Positions 1-15,700 of a DNA stretch of 64,000 nucleotides are shown here, piece by piece (the stretch's first letter is position 1; every line of letters starts with the position of its first letter). Where the stretch lies: NCBI RefSeq assembly GCF_000237925.1, contig NC_031495.1, forward strand, positions 8,595,852-8,659,851, in the 5' to 3' direction. Source of the DNA: Schistosoma mansoni. Lineage: Eukaryota; Platyhelminthes; Trematoda; Strigeidida; Schistosomatidae. Under the pieces are notes generated by a model, which was given only the letters and a program-made list of their open reading frames with translations, had not been told where the DNA came from and did not search any database. Both the position numbers and the translations under genes were made by a program.

Positions 1-3000
1 CTCTTTCATATCCTTTGATTTGTTACTAGTCCTTGCCACATCTTAACTACATATAATCTGACTACTCTATCATAGCATATACCATTATTTATCGTCATAG
101 CAGTATTTTATACTAAATGGATGTCTAACCCATAATACAGCTTTAACAACCTGGTTTGCTTGTAACATGTAATTAGTGGAGATTGTGTATTCCAACAAGG
201 AGCTTAGCTTAAGGCAATATTCATGCATACCGCAAACGCTAGAGAACCAAACATCACAAAAAGAGGTGTGGTTGCGTTGCCGACCAGCACACATGCTGGT
301 GGGAACAGAACATGTTGTTAAATTACGGCTCCTAATGGTCAAATGGGATGTCACGAAACAATGGTATTGATGCTAATTTATCACGCAAAATACCTCTTTA
401 AATCGTGTTTGTGACGTTTAATTGGTTCCACTTCCTACCAAGTAATCATATTGTAAGCAAAACTGGACAATTTGCTAAAAACGAAGCCTACTCATGACCG
501 GATAGAATCAATAGAAATAAAAACGAGGTGAAATGGCTTTGAAAAAAGGGAGATAGACCCTCAAGATATGCCACCGAAAACACATATGGAACACGTGACT
601 TCGTTCTGCACCAACAATAATACCTCAGATATTCCAGAGTGATGTAATGTTGCGGTTTCCGGAAGCCCTCAACTTTACGTGGATTTATTCTTGGGTAGCA
701 GCTGCACGTCGCAACGCAACCTCCATAAAACGCGCTGTCATATTGACAATAGGGGTCTTACTAATATTATTTACATTCATATGTGAGGATAGTTATTCCC
801 CGTAATTCTATGACTAATGTACCTTATAAAGTAACAATGTGACTGAGTAATCTACTACAATGAAACCTGTATCTTCTGCAGCCCTTTGACCTTGCCTGTA
901 AATTGGCATGCCTCATGTAACAAAATGTTGCTTGAGAATAAATTATCATTATATTGGTAAGGATATGTACAGTAAATGCTGTAAGCGTCGCTGCATGGGC
1001 CAGTTCGTGGTGTGTAACCAATAAGTACGCGTTCGTTGTCCTTGACCTAAAGAGTGTCGGTAAAATGTTCGATAATCATTGACCGTAGTACCGGATGATT
1101 CAGTTAAGACCTAGTAATATTGCTCCGGCCCTACACTTGATACAACTGTGACTGGTGAGGTTTCGTACTTACCTGAATAACAGTATGTAGTTCCTCAATA
1201 TATTTAGATTTGTGTACTCACAACTGTCAAAGAATCTTGTCTGAAATTTCAATCAGAGTTTTATGCTGCTACGTACTGTTGAGATCCAGGTAGGATGATA
1301 TTAGTCTAGATGAGAATTTCAGGCTTCATGTATTTGAACTTAATCGTGCATAATGTTCTCACTGTTATGGAGATGTAATTTGTAGTCTGGATCGAAGGCA
1401 CAGTGCACTAAAGGTTTATGGATACGAGGTTAAGGTACTGGTTGTTATACCTCTATTGCAAGTAATGGGCACCGTATGCGGAATCAGAATTCATTTATTG
1501 TTCTGTGTTCAGTTATATGGATATTTAAGGAATATGACCTGGTTTATTACATTCTTTACGACACTGCTAATAATATTGAGAGTTTCAGTACTTGAATAGA
1601 CGAGAATATATGATCTCATTACGTATGCTCGAATAATGCATCATGAATGGGAAACGCATTAAGACCAGTTGGGAGGACTATCTACAGACGACTTTAATAT
1701 CGAATGAACGTTAAAAAACGCAACGAATACAGATAATTGTCGTACGCAGTGGCATGCATCGATATACATGAATTTCTAAATATTATGAGCTGTTGCATGT
1801 AGTTAATGTCTCAGTTGCCTATATTAATGTTACCAATGAAATTAGCTGAGGAATATTGTAGGTACGGAGATGTAGTGAACCGCTTCGGTAAATAAGTAAA
1901 TGACTCGTCTACTTCATAGGGAGATATCGTAGTATGGTAGAGCACAATTTGGTTTAGAATGATTTGGTGCTCCACCACGTATGATGATGCATGAAACGGC
2001 GAGCTGTTGTATATAAGCATGTACATATATTATGGCATAATCCCCTACATTATATTAATTGCGCATTCAAGTCGTCATATTGTCCCACAGATCACTTGAG
2101 TGGCGTAACCAACAGTTCGTGATCGACCAAATATAATGACTAGCCAATAAGATGCAGGAAGCTTTCCAGTTGCTGTTTGTTTAATTAATGAATTGTTATT
2201 CAGTCGTTGCTTCAGTGTTATTTAATTCGTTGATTTGTTTTCAGTTCTGGATTATTATTGGGTTTATGGCATAGCATAACCACAACTATGCTAAGATAAT
2301 CCTCGTAAAAGTTGAACCTAGTTACATCGTTCATGAACAAAATGTATTCATTAGCTGCTGATTACAGGAGTTAATGGCTTCAATCGCAGGTAGCGTGATG
2401 AGGTAGTGATAGTTAACTGAGGTTATGCTATTAGTTGTTAACGAAGAATCGAGTGAATACGATCAGTAGAGGATAGAGGGATCGGGAACTTACTAGGTTG
2501 GTGGAAGTGTGGAATAATAGGCAGAGAGTTGGCCAACGTGTAACTGTGGAACAAGCAAGTTAGACCATGAAGAGCACATATTAATCAACCAAATCCTATC
2601 CTACGAGTTAGTGTCTCTGAACAATTGGTAAAGGATAGGAGAAGTTAGGCATACTTATGTAACCCCTGCCTGCTCCTTGTAGGTCGCCGAGTGTGAAGTC
2701 ATATTGCGTTCGTCTGAGTGTGATTTACTGGTGTTCGCTCTAACTTTTCTGTATTTTCAGGCTATTTCTGATAGACACAAGAGTATTTAAATGATTGATT
2801 CACTAGAGGAAAGGTGACGTCATCCCTTTTTTTAAGAAAGTGATAAGGGAGATGAGGTAGTAAACCATAAATGTTATTTGGTCTTGCCAGCATTCTGTTT
2901 TCCGGGGGCCGGTATAATCATATTGTGAACCCCTTCATGACTGTGTTGTGTGAGATCGGCGGTTTGTGGTTGGAATCCAGAATTAAAGAGTATATGCGAC

Positions 3001-3759
3001 GAAAAAGGTTGTAACTTTCATCGTGTAGTATTACTGTATCAGTAAATGAACTTACTGTACTTGCATAATGTGAGGATTTCTGTGATGTTGTTCGTACACT
3101 GGTTCTGGTTTGGTAGTTGTCGATAGCTAATCAGACGAAAGAATTCGTTCTAGTTGCATTTTTAAAGGAACTGTTACACCCATTATATACCATGCGTTTC
3201 TACTTAATCCTACCCATTTACCAATCTTGAATTATATCCTCCCTCGTTCCTCGTGTGGCCCATGATTAACTTTGAGACCCAGTTTTACAAATATTGATGT
3301 GAACTAAATAAAAAGGAAAAGCGACCAGGACCTAAGACTGAACTGTGCAAAAAGAGAGTTGCATTTTTTCTGATACCTAATGATCTATAATGCGTTAGGC
3401 ATTGTGGATTTGCGTTAATTAAAAGTATTAGATTTGTCTTGATTAATAAATACATTCGTTTATTCATAAACTCCACCAAATAACTGGAACCGCACCGAAA
3501 CAATAAGAAGCAAATTCAAGGAAATCAATCGGTTAATAGAAGTACAGGACAAAGATAGTGGATTTATAAATCGCGATCCCGAAAATGTGACATGTGATGT
3601 CGAATTTCTGTAAGGTAGTTCTAAGAGTTGAGTGATTTACCCGTTATCCTCACCAGATAAGCGTTCTAGATTGAAAAGTGTTTTTTTAGTCTACTAGCAC
3701 GTTTTAACCTGCAAAGCGCACTAGTTAAAATTTTACTTTGTAATCACTGTTCAGTGGTC
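1..3759. other. 5' flank of the BAR gene, no gene recognised
   Basis: No open frame here resembles a known family, and the short frames are under 90 codons with no splice context or recognisable motif. Roughly 600-2800 is less AT-rich than the rest of the window and lacks the SINE families seen later. The promoter and 5' untranslated region of the gene starting at 3760 should lie at the right end, but I see no diagnostic promoter element. I looked for a spliced-leader acceptor and could not place one with confidence. Confidence 0.5.
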
Positions 3760-6700
3760 ATGGATGCTAAAAAAATACAGGCTGATACAAACACATTTTT
3801 TGGCCGATTTTCGCAGGTTCAAAGCTTTCTACTTGGTTATCAAAGTCTGATGATAGATTGTTGAAGAGGCATTTGGTACTACTGAACGAACATCATACAG
3901 TCCTGATCTAACGGAGTTAATGAAAGAAGGCGAAAAACGGAGAAACTGGGCGGTGAGCATTTTGGCACAACTTGAAAATGTGATTCAACCGAATCCAGGT
4001 ATTGTTTCCACAGATGTTAAGATTTCAATAATGCCTGTAAAAACTCAGGGGAGAGCATAAATGTGGGGTCAAACATTATGCAAAACTTGTGATAAATCCG
4101 TTTGTTTTCTCCGAAATTCGGTTCAAAATCTTATTGTTTGTCCTCTCACCCAGTGCATCTGATCCACATGCCCCTTCATGTCCTGACGTTTCACTGACTG
4201 CCCAGTATTTGCATGCAAACTTTTATTGTTATTTATATAATGGACGCATGCCGGCGTTAGAACTAAATTCTTATCCATACATTTGGGTGAAAGTACCAAA
4301 ATTGTGCACTTTCTACGCAGATTTCACGTAAAGCACGATAAATTCATAATCCTTTCTTCAACGCAAATTTAAGTAAACCGTGTTATGTCTAAGGTTTATC
4401 GAAATTTCTAACTATAGATCTTTAAATAAATTAATATATTTGTAACATCCCAACGAGTAGAAAATCTAGTTTTCCCACTCATTAGGATGTTACAAATATA
4501 TTAATTTATTTATGACAATCTACCCAATGCTCAATTTATTCAAAGTTATCAAATCAAAACTTGCTAATGATACCTATAGATCTTTAAGCTTAGCCCATAT
4601 TTTTAGACTTCATTAGATATTCAATCATAGTATAAGGTTGGTTAGATTTGGCACTAAATTGAACTGTATGAATAACTCTAGGGCTAAATAACCGCAACCT
4701 ACGCATTAAACTAGTTTAATAAGCTACCTTTCATTCATTGAAATGTTCAATGTCATCCGAACGTGTAGTGTTTCTAAGACTTATTTTTTAGTGCATTAAC
4801 TGTTTCCATGAAGATAGTATAGATACAAGCTGAGCAAAGCAATATTCCTTTCGCAATTAGTTTGTCATCATGGTCCTACGCTAATCTATTGGTTTTACGA
4901 TTACAAATAAAATCAATATGAAGTAGATAATTTTAATTTAAATACTTTTGCTTTCTGAGTCATATTACTCTTTTATATTTCTAAATATTAGATATTTATC
5001 CCTCTTTAAAACAATCTGAGTGAATTTTCGGACTTTTATTAGTGGCCACTTCTTACCAACAAAACTTGTTTAACTGGAAACTGCGAGAGACATTGCTTAA
5101 AAACTTTGGCGATATTGCTCAACGCTGTACACGAGACATGTATTTTTCATTGATTACCATCTGTTCAACAGTTAATTATAGGCAAACAACTGACTATGAA
5201 CCGAATATAATGATTCATATGTATTGGTAATTCAAACATTTCTATTGACGTTTAGGACCGCAATCGATTAGTCTCTTTTGGAAATTATCATCATATTTTA
5301 ATCAATAATATTTACAGGATGCATCTACACAGTGTTCATCATTGACCCTTACTAGACTTTTTTTTAATGGGAGCGAATCTCATCTTTGTTCTGCCAGTTT
5401 TATTTATCATTGCACTTTTACTTAATACTTATCTCCATCACTTCCATCAGTCAAATAAAAGAGATGATATTAATCCAATTTAAGCTACAAAACGTTTCCA
5501 AACTGTAAAATAAGTAAAAGCTTCTTGATAATTCTACGTTCTTAGTTTCCACACTTTTCACCAATAAGGCCAACCTTTTTCCAAGTAAAACTACTGAGAA
5601 TTTGTATTAAAATATACAGCATGTTAAGTCCTTAAATATGATCACGCTTTCACAAAAAGCTCAAGGGTTGTAGCAATCACTTTGGTCTGATGAATCGAAT
5701 ACATCAAAATGGATATCTAGTATCTCCGGATATCAAGAATCCCTCCTAACCACTTTTGAACTAAATGCTAGATAGTACGGTAGAGGGTGTGCATCCAAAT
5801 ATCTATATCTAGTGATAATAATTTATATAGGAGGCATCCAGTCGAAATGCTTCGTAAGTTATACTGATCTCACTGGTTGCTTAGCTCCTGCTAGAATGTT
5901 TTAAATCTACTCTTAGGTAAAATAATTACGACCGATTGCAAATGACGTAATTGTTGACAAAAGCATTTATGAAAAAGTAAGGTGAGTGATAGCCAAAACG
6001 GTGTAGGTTCTACAATTGTGAAATCGTCGAAAATAATCTTGGAAGAAAAGAAGACCGTCCTTTGTTTGTTAGTTAGCAAGGTATTCAAGCAGTTACAAAA
6101 CATAACAAGTATCCTCAGACATTCTCCTAAAAAAGGCCTAAAAATGGCTTTTACAAGTTTTTCCAGTTTCTGAATTGCAAAACAAGGTCATTAGATTATA
6201 AAGTTATTTCTTAGAGATGATGGCTGAGAAGAAAATTATCTATGGAAGTGTCTGATAATTTATTGTCTGAAAATAAACACATGTCGAGTTAAACTTGATA
6301 GACTATTAAAAAGTATCCAGGAAATTAATATGGACTCAATTCGCCCCATTTCTAGCAACTATGTGTTTTAATTTATTGGTCAAACAACACTATTTTATCA
6401 AGAAGTTATCCTGAAGTGTTCTAAAAAGTTCGTTCAAATAGAACACTTGTGGAATAATAATTATAATATAATAACTTCAGCTTATTTGTTCCAGACGGAT
6501 AAGACACTTTTAGTATCAGCACCTTTTTTACAGCGGTAACACCAATAAAGACAATATTTCGTTGCTATTGAGATTATTAGTGAATAGATTAACCACTACA
6601 ACAGCATAATTTCGTGTAAAAGATGGTGATTTATTGTAGGACTCGTAAATAATGTCATATTCAGGTAAAAAGTAGCATGTTTAACTGACTTCAAATTATG

Positions 6701-9700
6701 CTGTTTAGAAGAAAATTAATTTTTCCCATCTCACCGAAGTATTACAAGTATATTCTTATAATTAACAATATAAAAGCTTAGAAATGTATTTGTGCTGTTC
6801 TGATTTGTATCGTTATTATTATTCTACTTTTACAAAGTTGAAATTATTCGTGTGTAATACGCTTTCATTAAAATATTTATTCTTTGGTTGGGAATAGTCC
6901 ATGTTTAGGTCTCTTTCCAAAATGCTATCTCAAACCTAGTTGCTAAAAAAGCGTTGATTTTGAAGAACAGAAGATGCTAAATTGAATCGGTATCAGAAAT
7001 GCGAAAAAGCTTCAAGTTGTTTTTCAACGAAAACAATCGAAAGTAATTAATATATGAGAAGTTTCATTGGAACGACAACAAAAGCAGAGTATTAGTGTAT
7101 CTTCAAAGCAAAATAAATGAAACACCTTATGAAGCTGGGTGAATGTTTCTTGATTCAAACACGTTATTCTCTACAAAAGTTATCCGCATAATACACAAAC
7201 TTGATAACTATTTACATTCTATTTTCAGTTGATCAGTTAAGTTATTTATTGTAATTGAAAATGCATAAAATACAGTAATCTTATTTCTTTTTAAAATAGG
7301 ATATTTATTTAACAGTTGATTTTCCTAATTTTTTCCATAGCCCTACGAATTGAAGATCTTATACTTAGAGGAATGAATAGGGAGAAAGTTCGCCTGAGTG
7401 CTAATGAACAATTGGGTGAAAGTATGGATCGTATTAGTAGCCTAATTAGTAAAAACTCTAACTATGGTAAGTTGGTAAACGATGTAATTAACCCTTTAAT
7501 GATTGTGATATTAAGTTATCCAAACCAAACTTGTATGATTTGAAAATGTGACTTAAGCAATGGTCTAGGATTGTTTCTGGTGTAACAGAGGGATCTCATT
7601 GTCGAGAAAATAAATCTTATTCGAAGGTCATAGGTTAATACGTATGTTAACATATTTATATATAGTTTGGATCGATACTATACAGTGCACAATTATTCAG
7701 TTAGACATTTCCATATTCGTGTTAAAAGAATCAATTAGTCGCATGCGTTCCAAACTATGATTTTCACGTTTAGAATAAGTGTGAAAATGTAAATACAGAA
7801 AACAATTTGAGGCTGATCATAAGCTATGCGACACCTTGCAAACTTTTGAAATAGACCGAATAAAAGTCAGTCAGTCAGCTACAACGTAAGACCGGGCACA
7901 TATACGCATCGGTCCAAGTTGCCACACCTAATTAGCACAACAAGATAAACACCAGATTCATAGAAGTAGTTACTTCAATGGTAGTAATATATAAAAGAAA
8001 GATTGCATATAAGGATATAATACAGGAAGTAAGAATTAGTTCGTAGAAAGAAAGGTACAAATTAATTTTAATCTCACGGTTTAAGGGCAGACAAAAAGTG
8101 TATACACCTACGCCATTGTGATCGATTCTAAGCCATGTCAATCAGAGTCTCCAGCCATTGGTTACGATAGTTGCACGGACCCCAACCAAGTAGTCTGCAT
8201 CTACTAACATGGTTCAGACCAGAAGTTAGTGACTTCAAGCACTGATGCCGCGTTTTGGTTTGGCCACCTCCAACTTTCTTCCAACCATCCCGAACACTAT
8301 TAAGCATCGCGCATCGTGGTAATCGGTGTTCAGACTTACGTAACACGTGGCCCAACCATCTCAGTCGAAGAAGATTTACAACCTCATCAACTGATTTGCC
8401 ATCATTCTCTAATACTCTGTGTCTAACCTCACTACTACTTACCCGGTGATCCCAGCAGGTGCGAGCAATATTTCTAAGACATGTGTGATCAAGTACTAGT
8501 AATTTACGAATATTTTCTACTCTCAACGGACACGTTTTACAGCCATAAAGTAGAACAGAATGAACTGCTACTCAGTATACTCGTCCTTTAATTTATAGAC
8601 GGATATCTCGCCTTCGCCACAGGTAACGTAAGTTGAAAAAAGCCAAACGAATCCGTGCAGAGATTTCGTCAGACACAAATGCATTGGGGCTGATCAGACT
8701 TCAAAGATAAGTGAAGTTGTTGATGCATTCGACTGATTTACTCGCTATCCTTAGTTCAGGCGTTGACGCAGGCCAGTCCTGAAGCAATAATTTGCATTTA
8801 GAGGGGGAGAAACGCATTAAAGTCACCTACTACGAGTACCATATCTGAATGTTTAGCTTTATGAAAAAGTTCAGAAAGCTTTCTATAAAAGTTATTCTCC
8901 ACTTCATCCGGGCTGCAGCCAGTGGGAGCGTAGGCAGAGACAACGAAAAGGCAACGACGTGTATCCCTATCCTTTCGAGTTCTTACGGAGCCGTTTAGCC
9001 AAACAGCACATAGATGACTGTTACCAGGGATATATTATAATAGTGTTTGTCCTTCCCTCGTACACAGTGCTAGGCCCACACCCGCCAGTCCACGAGAACT
9101 AGCCATCAGGTCACCAGATAAACAGAGTATGTATCTCGTCAGCTCCCCGTTTTGGCGAGGTGAGGTCAAGTAAATGACCACACTGGGATCCTGTATGCGT
9201 GTTTTGGAGACAAAGCACACATCAATGATAAGAGATTCTGGGGTTTTAGCCAAGGAGGCCTACTGGCCGATTTAGAGCGAGGTTTCAGTAGACCTGGGAC
9301 AGTGTTTTGCTCACTAGAATCTCTGGTCATGGTGACGCTTTAGGAGGAAACCGAAAGAGGAAGTTTAAAGTTAAAAATCGAGGTAGGAGGAATAATAGCA
9401 GTTGAAGAAGGGGGTTGTTTATGAATACAGTGCTCTTGAGTGCTGTTAGAGGTATGAGGGCGGTTTTCACTTCCCTGTTGACCACACCGTGGAAGGGTTC
9501 TTGTAAAGGTACCTGAAAATGAAATTGGGTTAGAGGTGATCTTTTTGACCCGAGAGCGTGACTTCAGTGCCCAAGGGATAACTGCTTAAGGTCGGTCACA
9601 CACGACATTTTTGTGAGTAGTTTCCATGTTAGCTCCGTACTTGTTGAGACCTCACCGCCGGAGACGGATATACGTGGGATAAGGCGAGGTGTTCATTTTT

Positions 9701-12700
9701 AGGGTGGACCTTTTGCAACCCCACTCTTCCTCGTGGGAAGGCGACATCGCTATTATGCTGGTTGTCTGAAGGAAACACCTTACTGCTGTCACACCTCTGC
9801 ACAGTCAGCAGTACGACTTCACCTTCGGACCTCGGGTTTGCTGCTTTTAGTTTGATCGTTCTTCAACCGACTTGTCTGGCACGGTAAGACCTTAAGAAAC
9901 GATTGTTTCAGCCAGCATAGCTCGATCGGTTTATGACGATAGGCGAGCCCGACCACCAAGTCAAGGTAGCAGCAACGGTCAGGCCGAATAAGAGTACCTA
10001 TTATTTGAGAAAGTCATTATCGCTTACAGTTATACAAGCTATTTTATCTGTTACCTATGTATAATGTGCTTAGGCATTATTCACCCCATTTTTCCGCTTA
10101 TTGTTGAGCATTTCTATAGTTTCTTTTCCTCTGGATCAGTGATGATTATTCTGTAGAAATTATAATCTGTGAACTACGTTTCGTAGTCCAGTGCAAGGCT
10201 TGTGCATATAAGATAGACTTTTCTAGTTTCTGTAATTACTCTAGAGTCTAAACTGTTTACTGATAGGTATATATTTATTGAATATAATGTTACCCCAGTG
10301 TTTATGGTATCACACTCACTGGAAAAGACTATATACCTAAGTCTCTATCGTTGCAGCTGAAATTTAGTGTAATGAGTATACTTCGTTAAATGCAATCTTA
10401 CTTTTTGACCCACTTATTAATAAATCTGATGGTAACTTCTAGTTTTCAACGTTCAACTGCCCAACATTTTTATCCCATAAAAATTCCTTTCTTTCAATCA
10501 TAGGCTATTTTTTGAGCTTTACTTGTGTTACTCAATTAATACAACTAATTTTATGGCTGCTATAAAGTAACTTAGGCATTAGTTTTGTTCTCTAGAAACA
10601 TGTCCCTGTCTGGAATTTTCACATCTGATAGCATACAAATATTTATTCACTTTACTATTTTATAATTCTTTTATACTTACTATGATTAGTCTACGTTAAT
10701 ATGATATTAAATATGTACATTAGTTGTAAAAAAATTGTTACTATTGTTTTTAGGTTGTAAGTAGCTGGGCAGAAACCACAAAATAAATAATTTCGTCCTA
10801 TTCTGCTAAGTTTTTTGTCCTTGTTTTAGCCACATTTATCAATAAGGATAATTATAAGGAATTAATTTTTTATTTTATATTAGCCGTTTAAATTATCTTC
10901 ATTGTCATCATTATTCAATATATAAAGTAAAAACTATACTGATCCATAATCAAATGTGATACACATGACGATGTCTCGATTCGAACCAATAACTAGGTCT
11001 TTTGATTGGCGACTATCTTGTGATCATCATGGAAACATGACATTCATTTATTTTCCCAGAGTTGATCATTATAAAATTCACAGTCATTGGTAAATGATAT
11101 GATTATGACAGAATTTGAATTTCTATTCTTTATGTCAATAGAAATAATAGTTGAAAGTTTACCGGGTTTTTTCTTGTGCTTAATACTTGAGCTCAATAAA
11201 TCACTAGTTAGATGAATACCAGTATATACAGAAAATCTCATTTTCTTTGTTATCTGAGTAAAAAAATTCAAACATATGTTTTTCATTTGTGAAGCACACA
11301 TTTACATTATCGGGTATGATGTAGAATTGGCAATGGTTTTTAATGAAATCACCAATCAATCTAAGTTAGACAACCATTGAAAACCTGAAAGCATTCAACG
11401 GCTGTTTCGGTGTAGCATATAACTTGCCAGCAGTGCACATCCATGACCTTGTAACCAGGAATCGAATTTATGGCTATCAGTCTCGCGCGTGAATGCCTAG
11501 CCTATAGACCACTGAGCAGATATCTATCTTTGATTAATCGATAATATATTATCTGTACAATACCAATCTTAATCTTTCAAACGGAACAAACTAAATGAAC
11601 AAGGTCGAAACAAGGTAGAAAATGAATATTCATGTGTAGTCATTTGAAACAATTGTGCTTCCATCTGACTTTTTTGGTGTACATTGGGATAATTCTCGAA
11701 ATAAATAGAATATCTCTTTGTTGGCAGCCAGGAAATATATTTTAGTGACAATATATCGACGTAAAATAACTTCCAATGTACAATTACATTTTACATAACA
11801 ATACTATTTTGAAATCTATGCTGATATATTTGTTAACAATACAGTATGAAACAAATATCTGAATGATAATCAACGGGAGGGTAAATACTAAAAAACCACG
11901 ATACGTAGAGCTTAAAATTATCAGTTGAAATTCAGACTTGTAGTTATCATGATAATTAGTATCAATATAAGTTCGCTTTTCATAAAACAGTGTTTGCCAA
12001 TAATGGAATCTATTCTAAGTTATGAACATCAATGATCATTTAACTGTACTGTATTTCTAGTAATTTTTCATTTCATTTCATTTGATACAGTATGAGAAAA
12101 TATCTAATATTTAGGAATAAACCATAACAGAACAGTTTTTTTTTCGATCAATCCTAGACAACATAGAAGTAACAATTATTCAAAATGCTATATATATACA
12201 TATATATAATGATTGGAATAAAACTTTGTTTCTAGGCTCACCAGGTGAGGCACTTAAGAAATGTGCAATGGCCCAAATAGAAATTGGACAATCTGAAAGA
12301 AAATTGCAAGAAACCGTCTCTTCAGAATACATCACATGGTTACGCAGTTACATAGCATCTGAAGCCAAATTAGCAAAAGTAACTTCTTTTTTTTAAAAAA
12401 AAATTATGTTAATTTTTTCTGATTATCAATATTTTGAAGAGTAAGTCAACTATTTTTTATATTTTACTGCTTTCTCTTATTTTCTTCTATATTATAACTT
12501 CATGTTCAAACAAGTACTTTTCTTATAATTGGCATTAATATCAAGTTATTTCTTTCATTTACTTACCTGTCTAAACATGCTTTCTATTTCAAGATTTAAC
12601 GTTCATTTCATTCTGTTTGTGTATATTTAATTGAATGACTAACATGTAATGGTTGGTTGCATAATAATTTATGTTCCTACTTGTAAGAAGCATTCGTTGA

Positions 12701-15700
12701 ATTTCAGTAAAACTGTTGAATAATATTCTACTGTCTATTCACAAATAATATTTGACTTGTTCGTATTTTCTCTTATGTTAAAAGCCGAGAAGTAGTTAAA
12801 ATAGAACGCTGAGGACAATTAGTTAATAACAACTTAGCATTTAACACTGTATTAACATAAGGAATTTGTGAAGATTGTTGAATTTCAAAGTTTATATAAC
12901 AGATCGATCTTAGCTGGACAATCCTTTAAAACCGCAAATCACTAGACATATGATAGGATTGGGGATGCTCTGTCCAGTCTTTTTGTAGTTTTCAACGGTT
13001 GTTTATCTAAAACAGTTCGTCAAATAAGTCGTCTTTAAAAAAGTATTTGACTATGACTTAAACAATAAACGATAGTCATCTGTTTAAGTGATAACTGTCC
13101 TGATATTCTTAGTTTTATTTTGTAGTTTTTGAAATCCTGATTATTGGACTTGATTATTTCTGTTAATACATGCATATGACTAAGATTTTTAATAGCCAGG
13201 TAAATATAATAATGTTTATCTATGTTTATTAATAAGTATTCTGTACATAATGTCAATGCATTAGGTATATCAGATATTAAAGCATCTATATTAGTTTATT
13301 CATATGATTTCTACCGCTCAGTTTATTACTCAAACATTTAGATACCAAGTGTGTATTAGCTACTATAAAATTTACTGAGCTTAAATAATGCTACGAACTT
13401 ATAATTTTTGTGACGCAACTTAGTATACAGATGTTAATTTGAGTCATTTAAGTGTATATAATTTAGATAATATTTTCACGTTATTCGATATATACTACTT
13501 ATGACTAATTTAAATGATGACATTTTCATTAATAGTGGATCAGAAAGGTGGTCTCTAAAACCTCCTGTGATAAAATTAAATAAACAGTTTGTCACGATAG
13601 TACGTAGCATACTTCTCTTTTGACACATTTAAACAAAAATGAAGGGCAGTTCAGAAAAAAATGTTTTTCGACCATAACGTGTACATAGGCTATACAATTG
13701 TATTTATAGTTAATTAATAAATAGTCTTTTAAAAATAGATAGAGGATTATGTAATTTCAGGCGTCCAAAGAAAATTGTATAATGACGGAGAATTTAAAGA
13801 ATGGTATTTAGATGAATCCAAATTTGTGGAAGATGACTGTACACTTGACGAATATGAGAAAGGGGATGAATAAATTCGTCAGAACGTGAAGGTGATAATA
13901 GCTCTTCAAATTTTTTTGCAGTAGTATTCCCCTAAACTCAATGTTCATGGGAAGTGAACCTTTATGAACTGTTGCAGGCCTCATAGATTGTAGTTTTAGT
14001 TTCATGTTTCTTTCGATGGATCTAGATGGATAGCAACAGGTCTTCGGAACATATTTGCCCAACTTTTAAGGATAAAGATTGAAATAAATTTCTCTTTATT
14101 TTTAATGAAAACCAGCTATGAAAAGTTGTATATTGGCCATTTCAGGTTGCATTATACCATCTAATTTTCTTAATAAGAAATCAAAGAAGTGAAATTCTAA
14201 ATTCATCTCTAAACCCAATGTAAATTCTATTGACTGATTACATTTATTTTGCTTATCCAGGATGATAATGAGGTCACCATTTTCATCGCAAATGAGCAAA
14301 GTGTCATCTATATATCTTTTGAGTAGATCAAAGTCATTCGTATTTGGTTGAAGTACGGTATGCTCAACAGTGACCATAAGAAATACTCTAGGAGAGGGTT
14401 AAGTGGTAAATTCATAGTTTTTCCACTTCTCTTTAAAGAGTTCTTTATTTTTGGTGCTTTGTTCCTGTATATATCTAGATTTGTTTTCTTTTTGGTGGAT
14501 ATTTGCAGCAAGAACGAGACAAATTGGAAAATGCTCGATTAGATTTAGATCGTATTAAAACATCAAAAAAACGTGCGAAAAATGGCAAACAACATGTAAG
14601 GCTTGTGTCTTACTTTAAAGTTGTTGTGTTGTAAATTTAATTTGTCTGCTTGTGTACCATTTTTTAAACAATTAGTTCTATAAGCTTATTTCGCTCACCT
14701 AACTAAAATAAATAATAAGGAATGCGAGTAAACAAGGAATCGTATTAAGCTAGATGTAGTATCGGGGTAAATGTCGAAAAGAATATAATTTTTACAATGA
14801 TTTTTATTGGTCAAGCTTCGTGATGTTAAAGTGAATGTGAACTCGGGGAAATCATAAACTGCCTTACTAAAATATGCAAACCATACATTAAATACATTAT
14901 TTGCACATCTTCCTTCAGTTGTCCTTTACACGCTTCATGATTCTTTCAATTCTGTTGTTATCACAATAGTACTATGTTTCCCTTCCTGTTCTCTTCAATT
15001 CGATCTTTTGCTGGCAGGCATTTCATATCCGATTAGTGATACATACTACTTATATTTGTCAACATAAGTAGCATACACCACAATATGTCTGTTATCTGTT
15101 CGTAGCAACAAATGTTTACTTAACATTTCTGGGGGTTTATAGAAATTATTGAACTTTCATTAGATTGCGTCACGAACTAATGCTTCATACCAATGATACT
15201 TGTGTGCTTACTAGTGAGTAACTTCGAGAAACGATCCCTGGAGTTCTGGTGAGATGCTTTGACTAGTGGAGCTCAGCCTTGTCGTGTATAAGATATTTAT
15301 TTATCTCAGGCAACGAAAGGCGGTAGCAAAATATCGTGAATTGATCAAAGTTATAAACGTACACCATTGGATACAGGTTCAGTTTTCCATAGGTTGAGCG
15401 ATCACCGCGGGATCCGAAGGTCCTTGGTTCGATCCCTTGTGGTAGGGGCATAGATAAGCTTTACTGAAGAATTCCATGCTGGGGCGAAACAGCTGCTCAA
15501 TGTTGTCTAGTTTTAAATGGTTGTTTAGCTAGGATCAGCTTGTGATGTAAACTTTGAAAACGTACATACATATAAAATGATCATATTTTGAAGTTTTTTC
15601 TAGTAAATTTAAATTACCATTCTAAAGAAATGGTTTACATTTTTTGCGGTAAATAGGAAAGGTTACCATAGATCGTGTTTTTTTGATTATGAATAAATTA

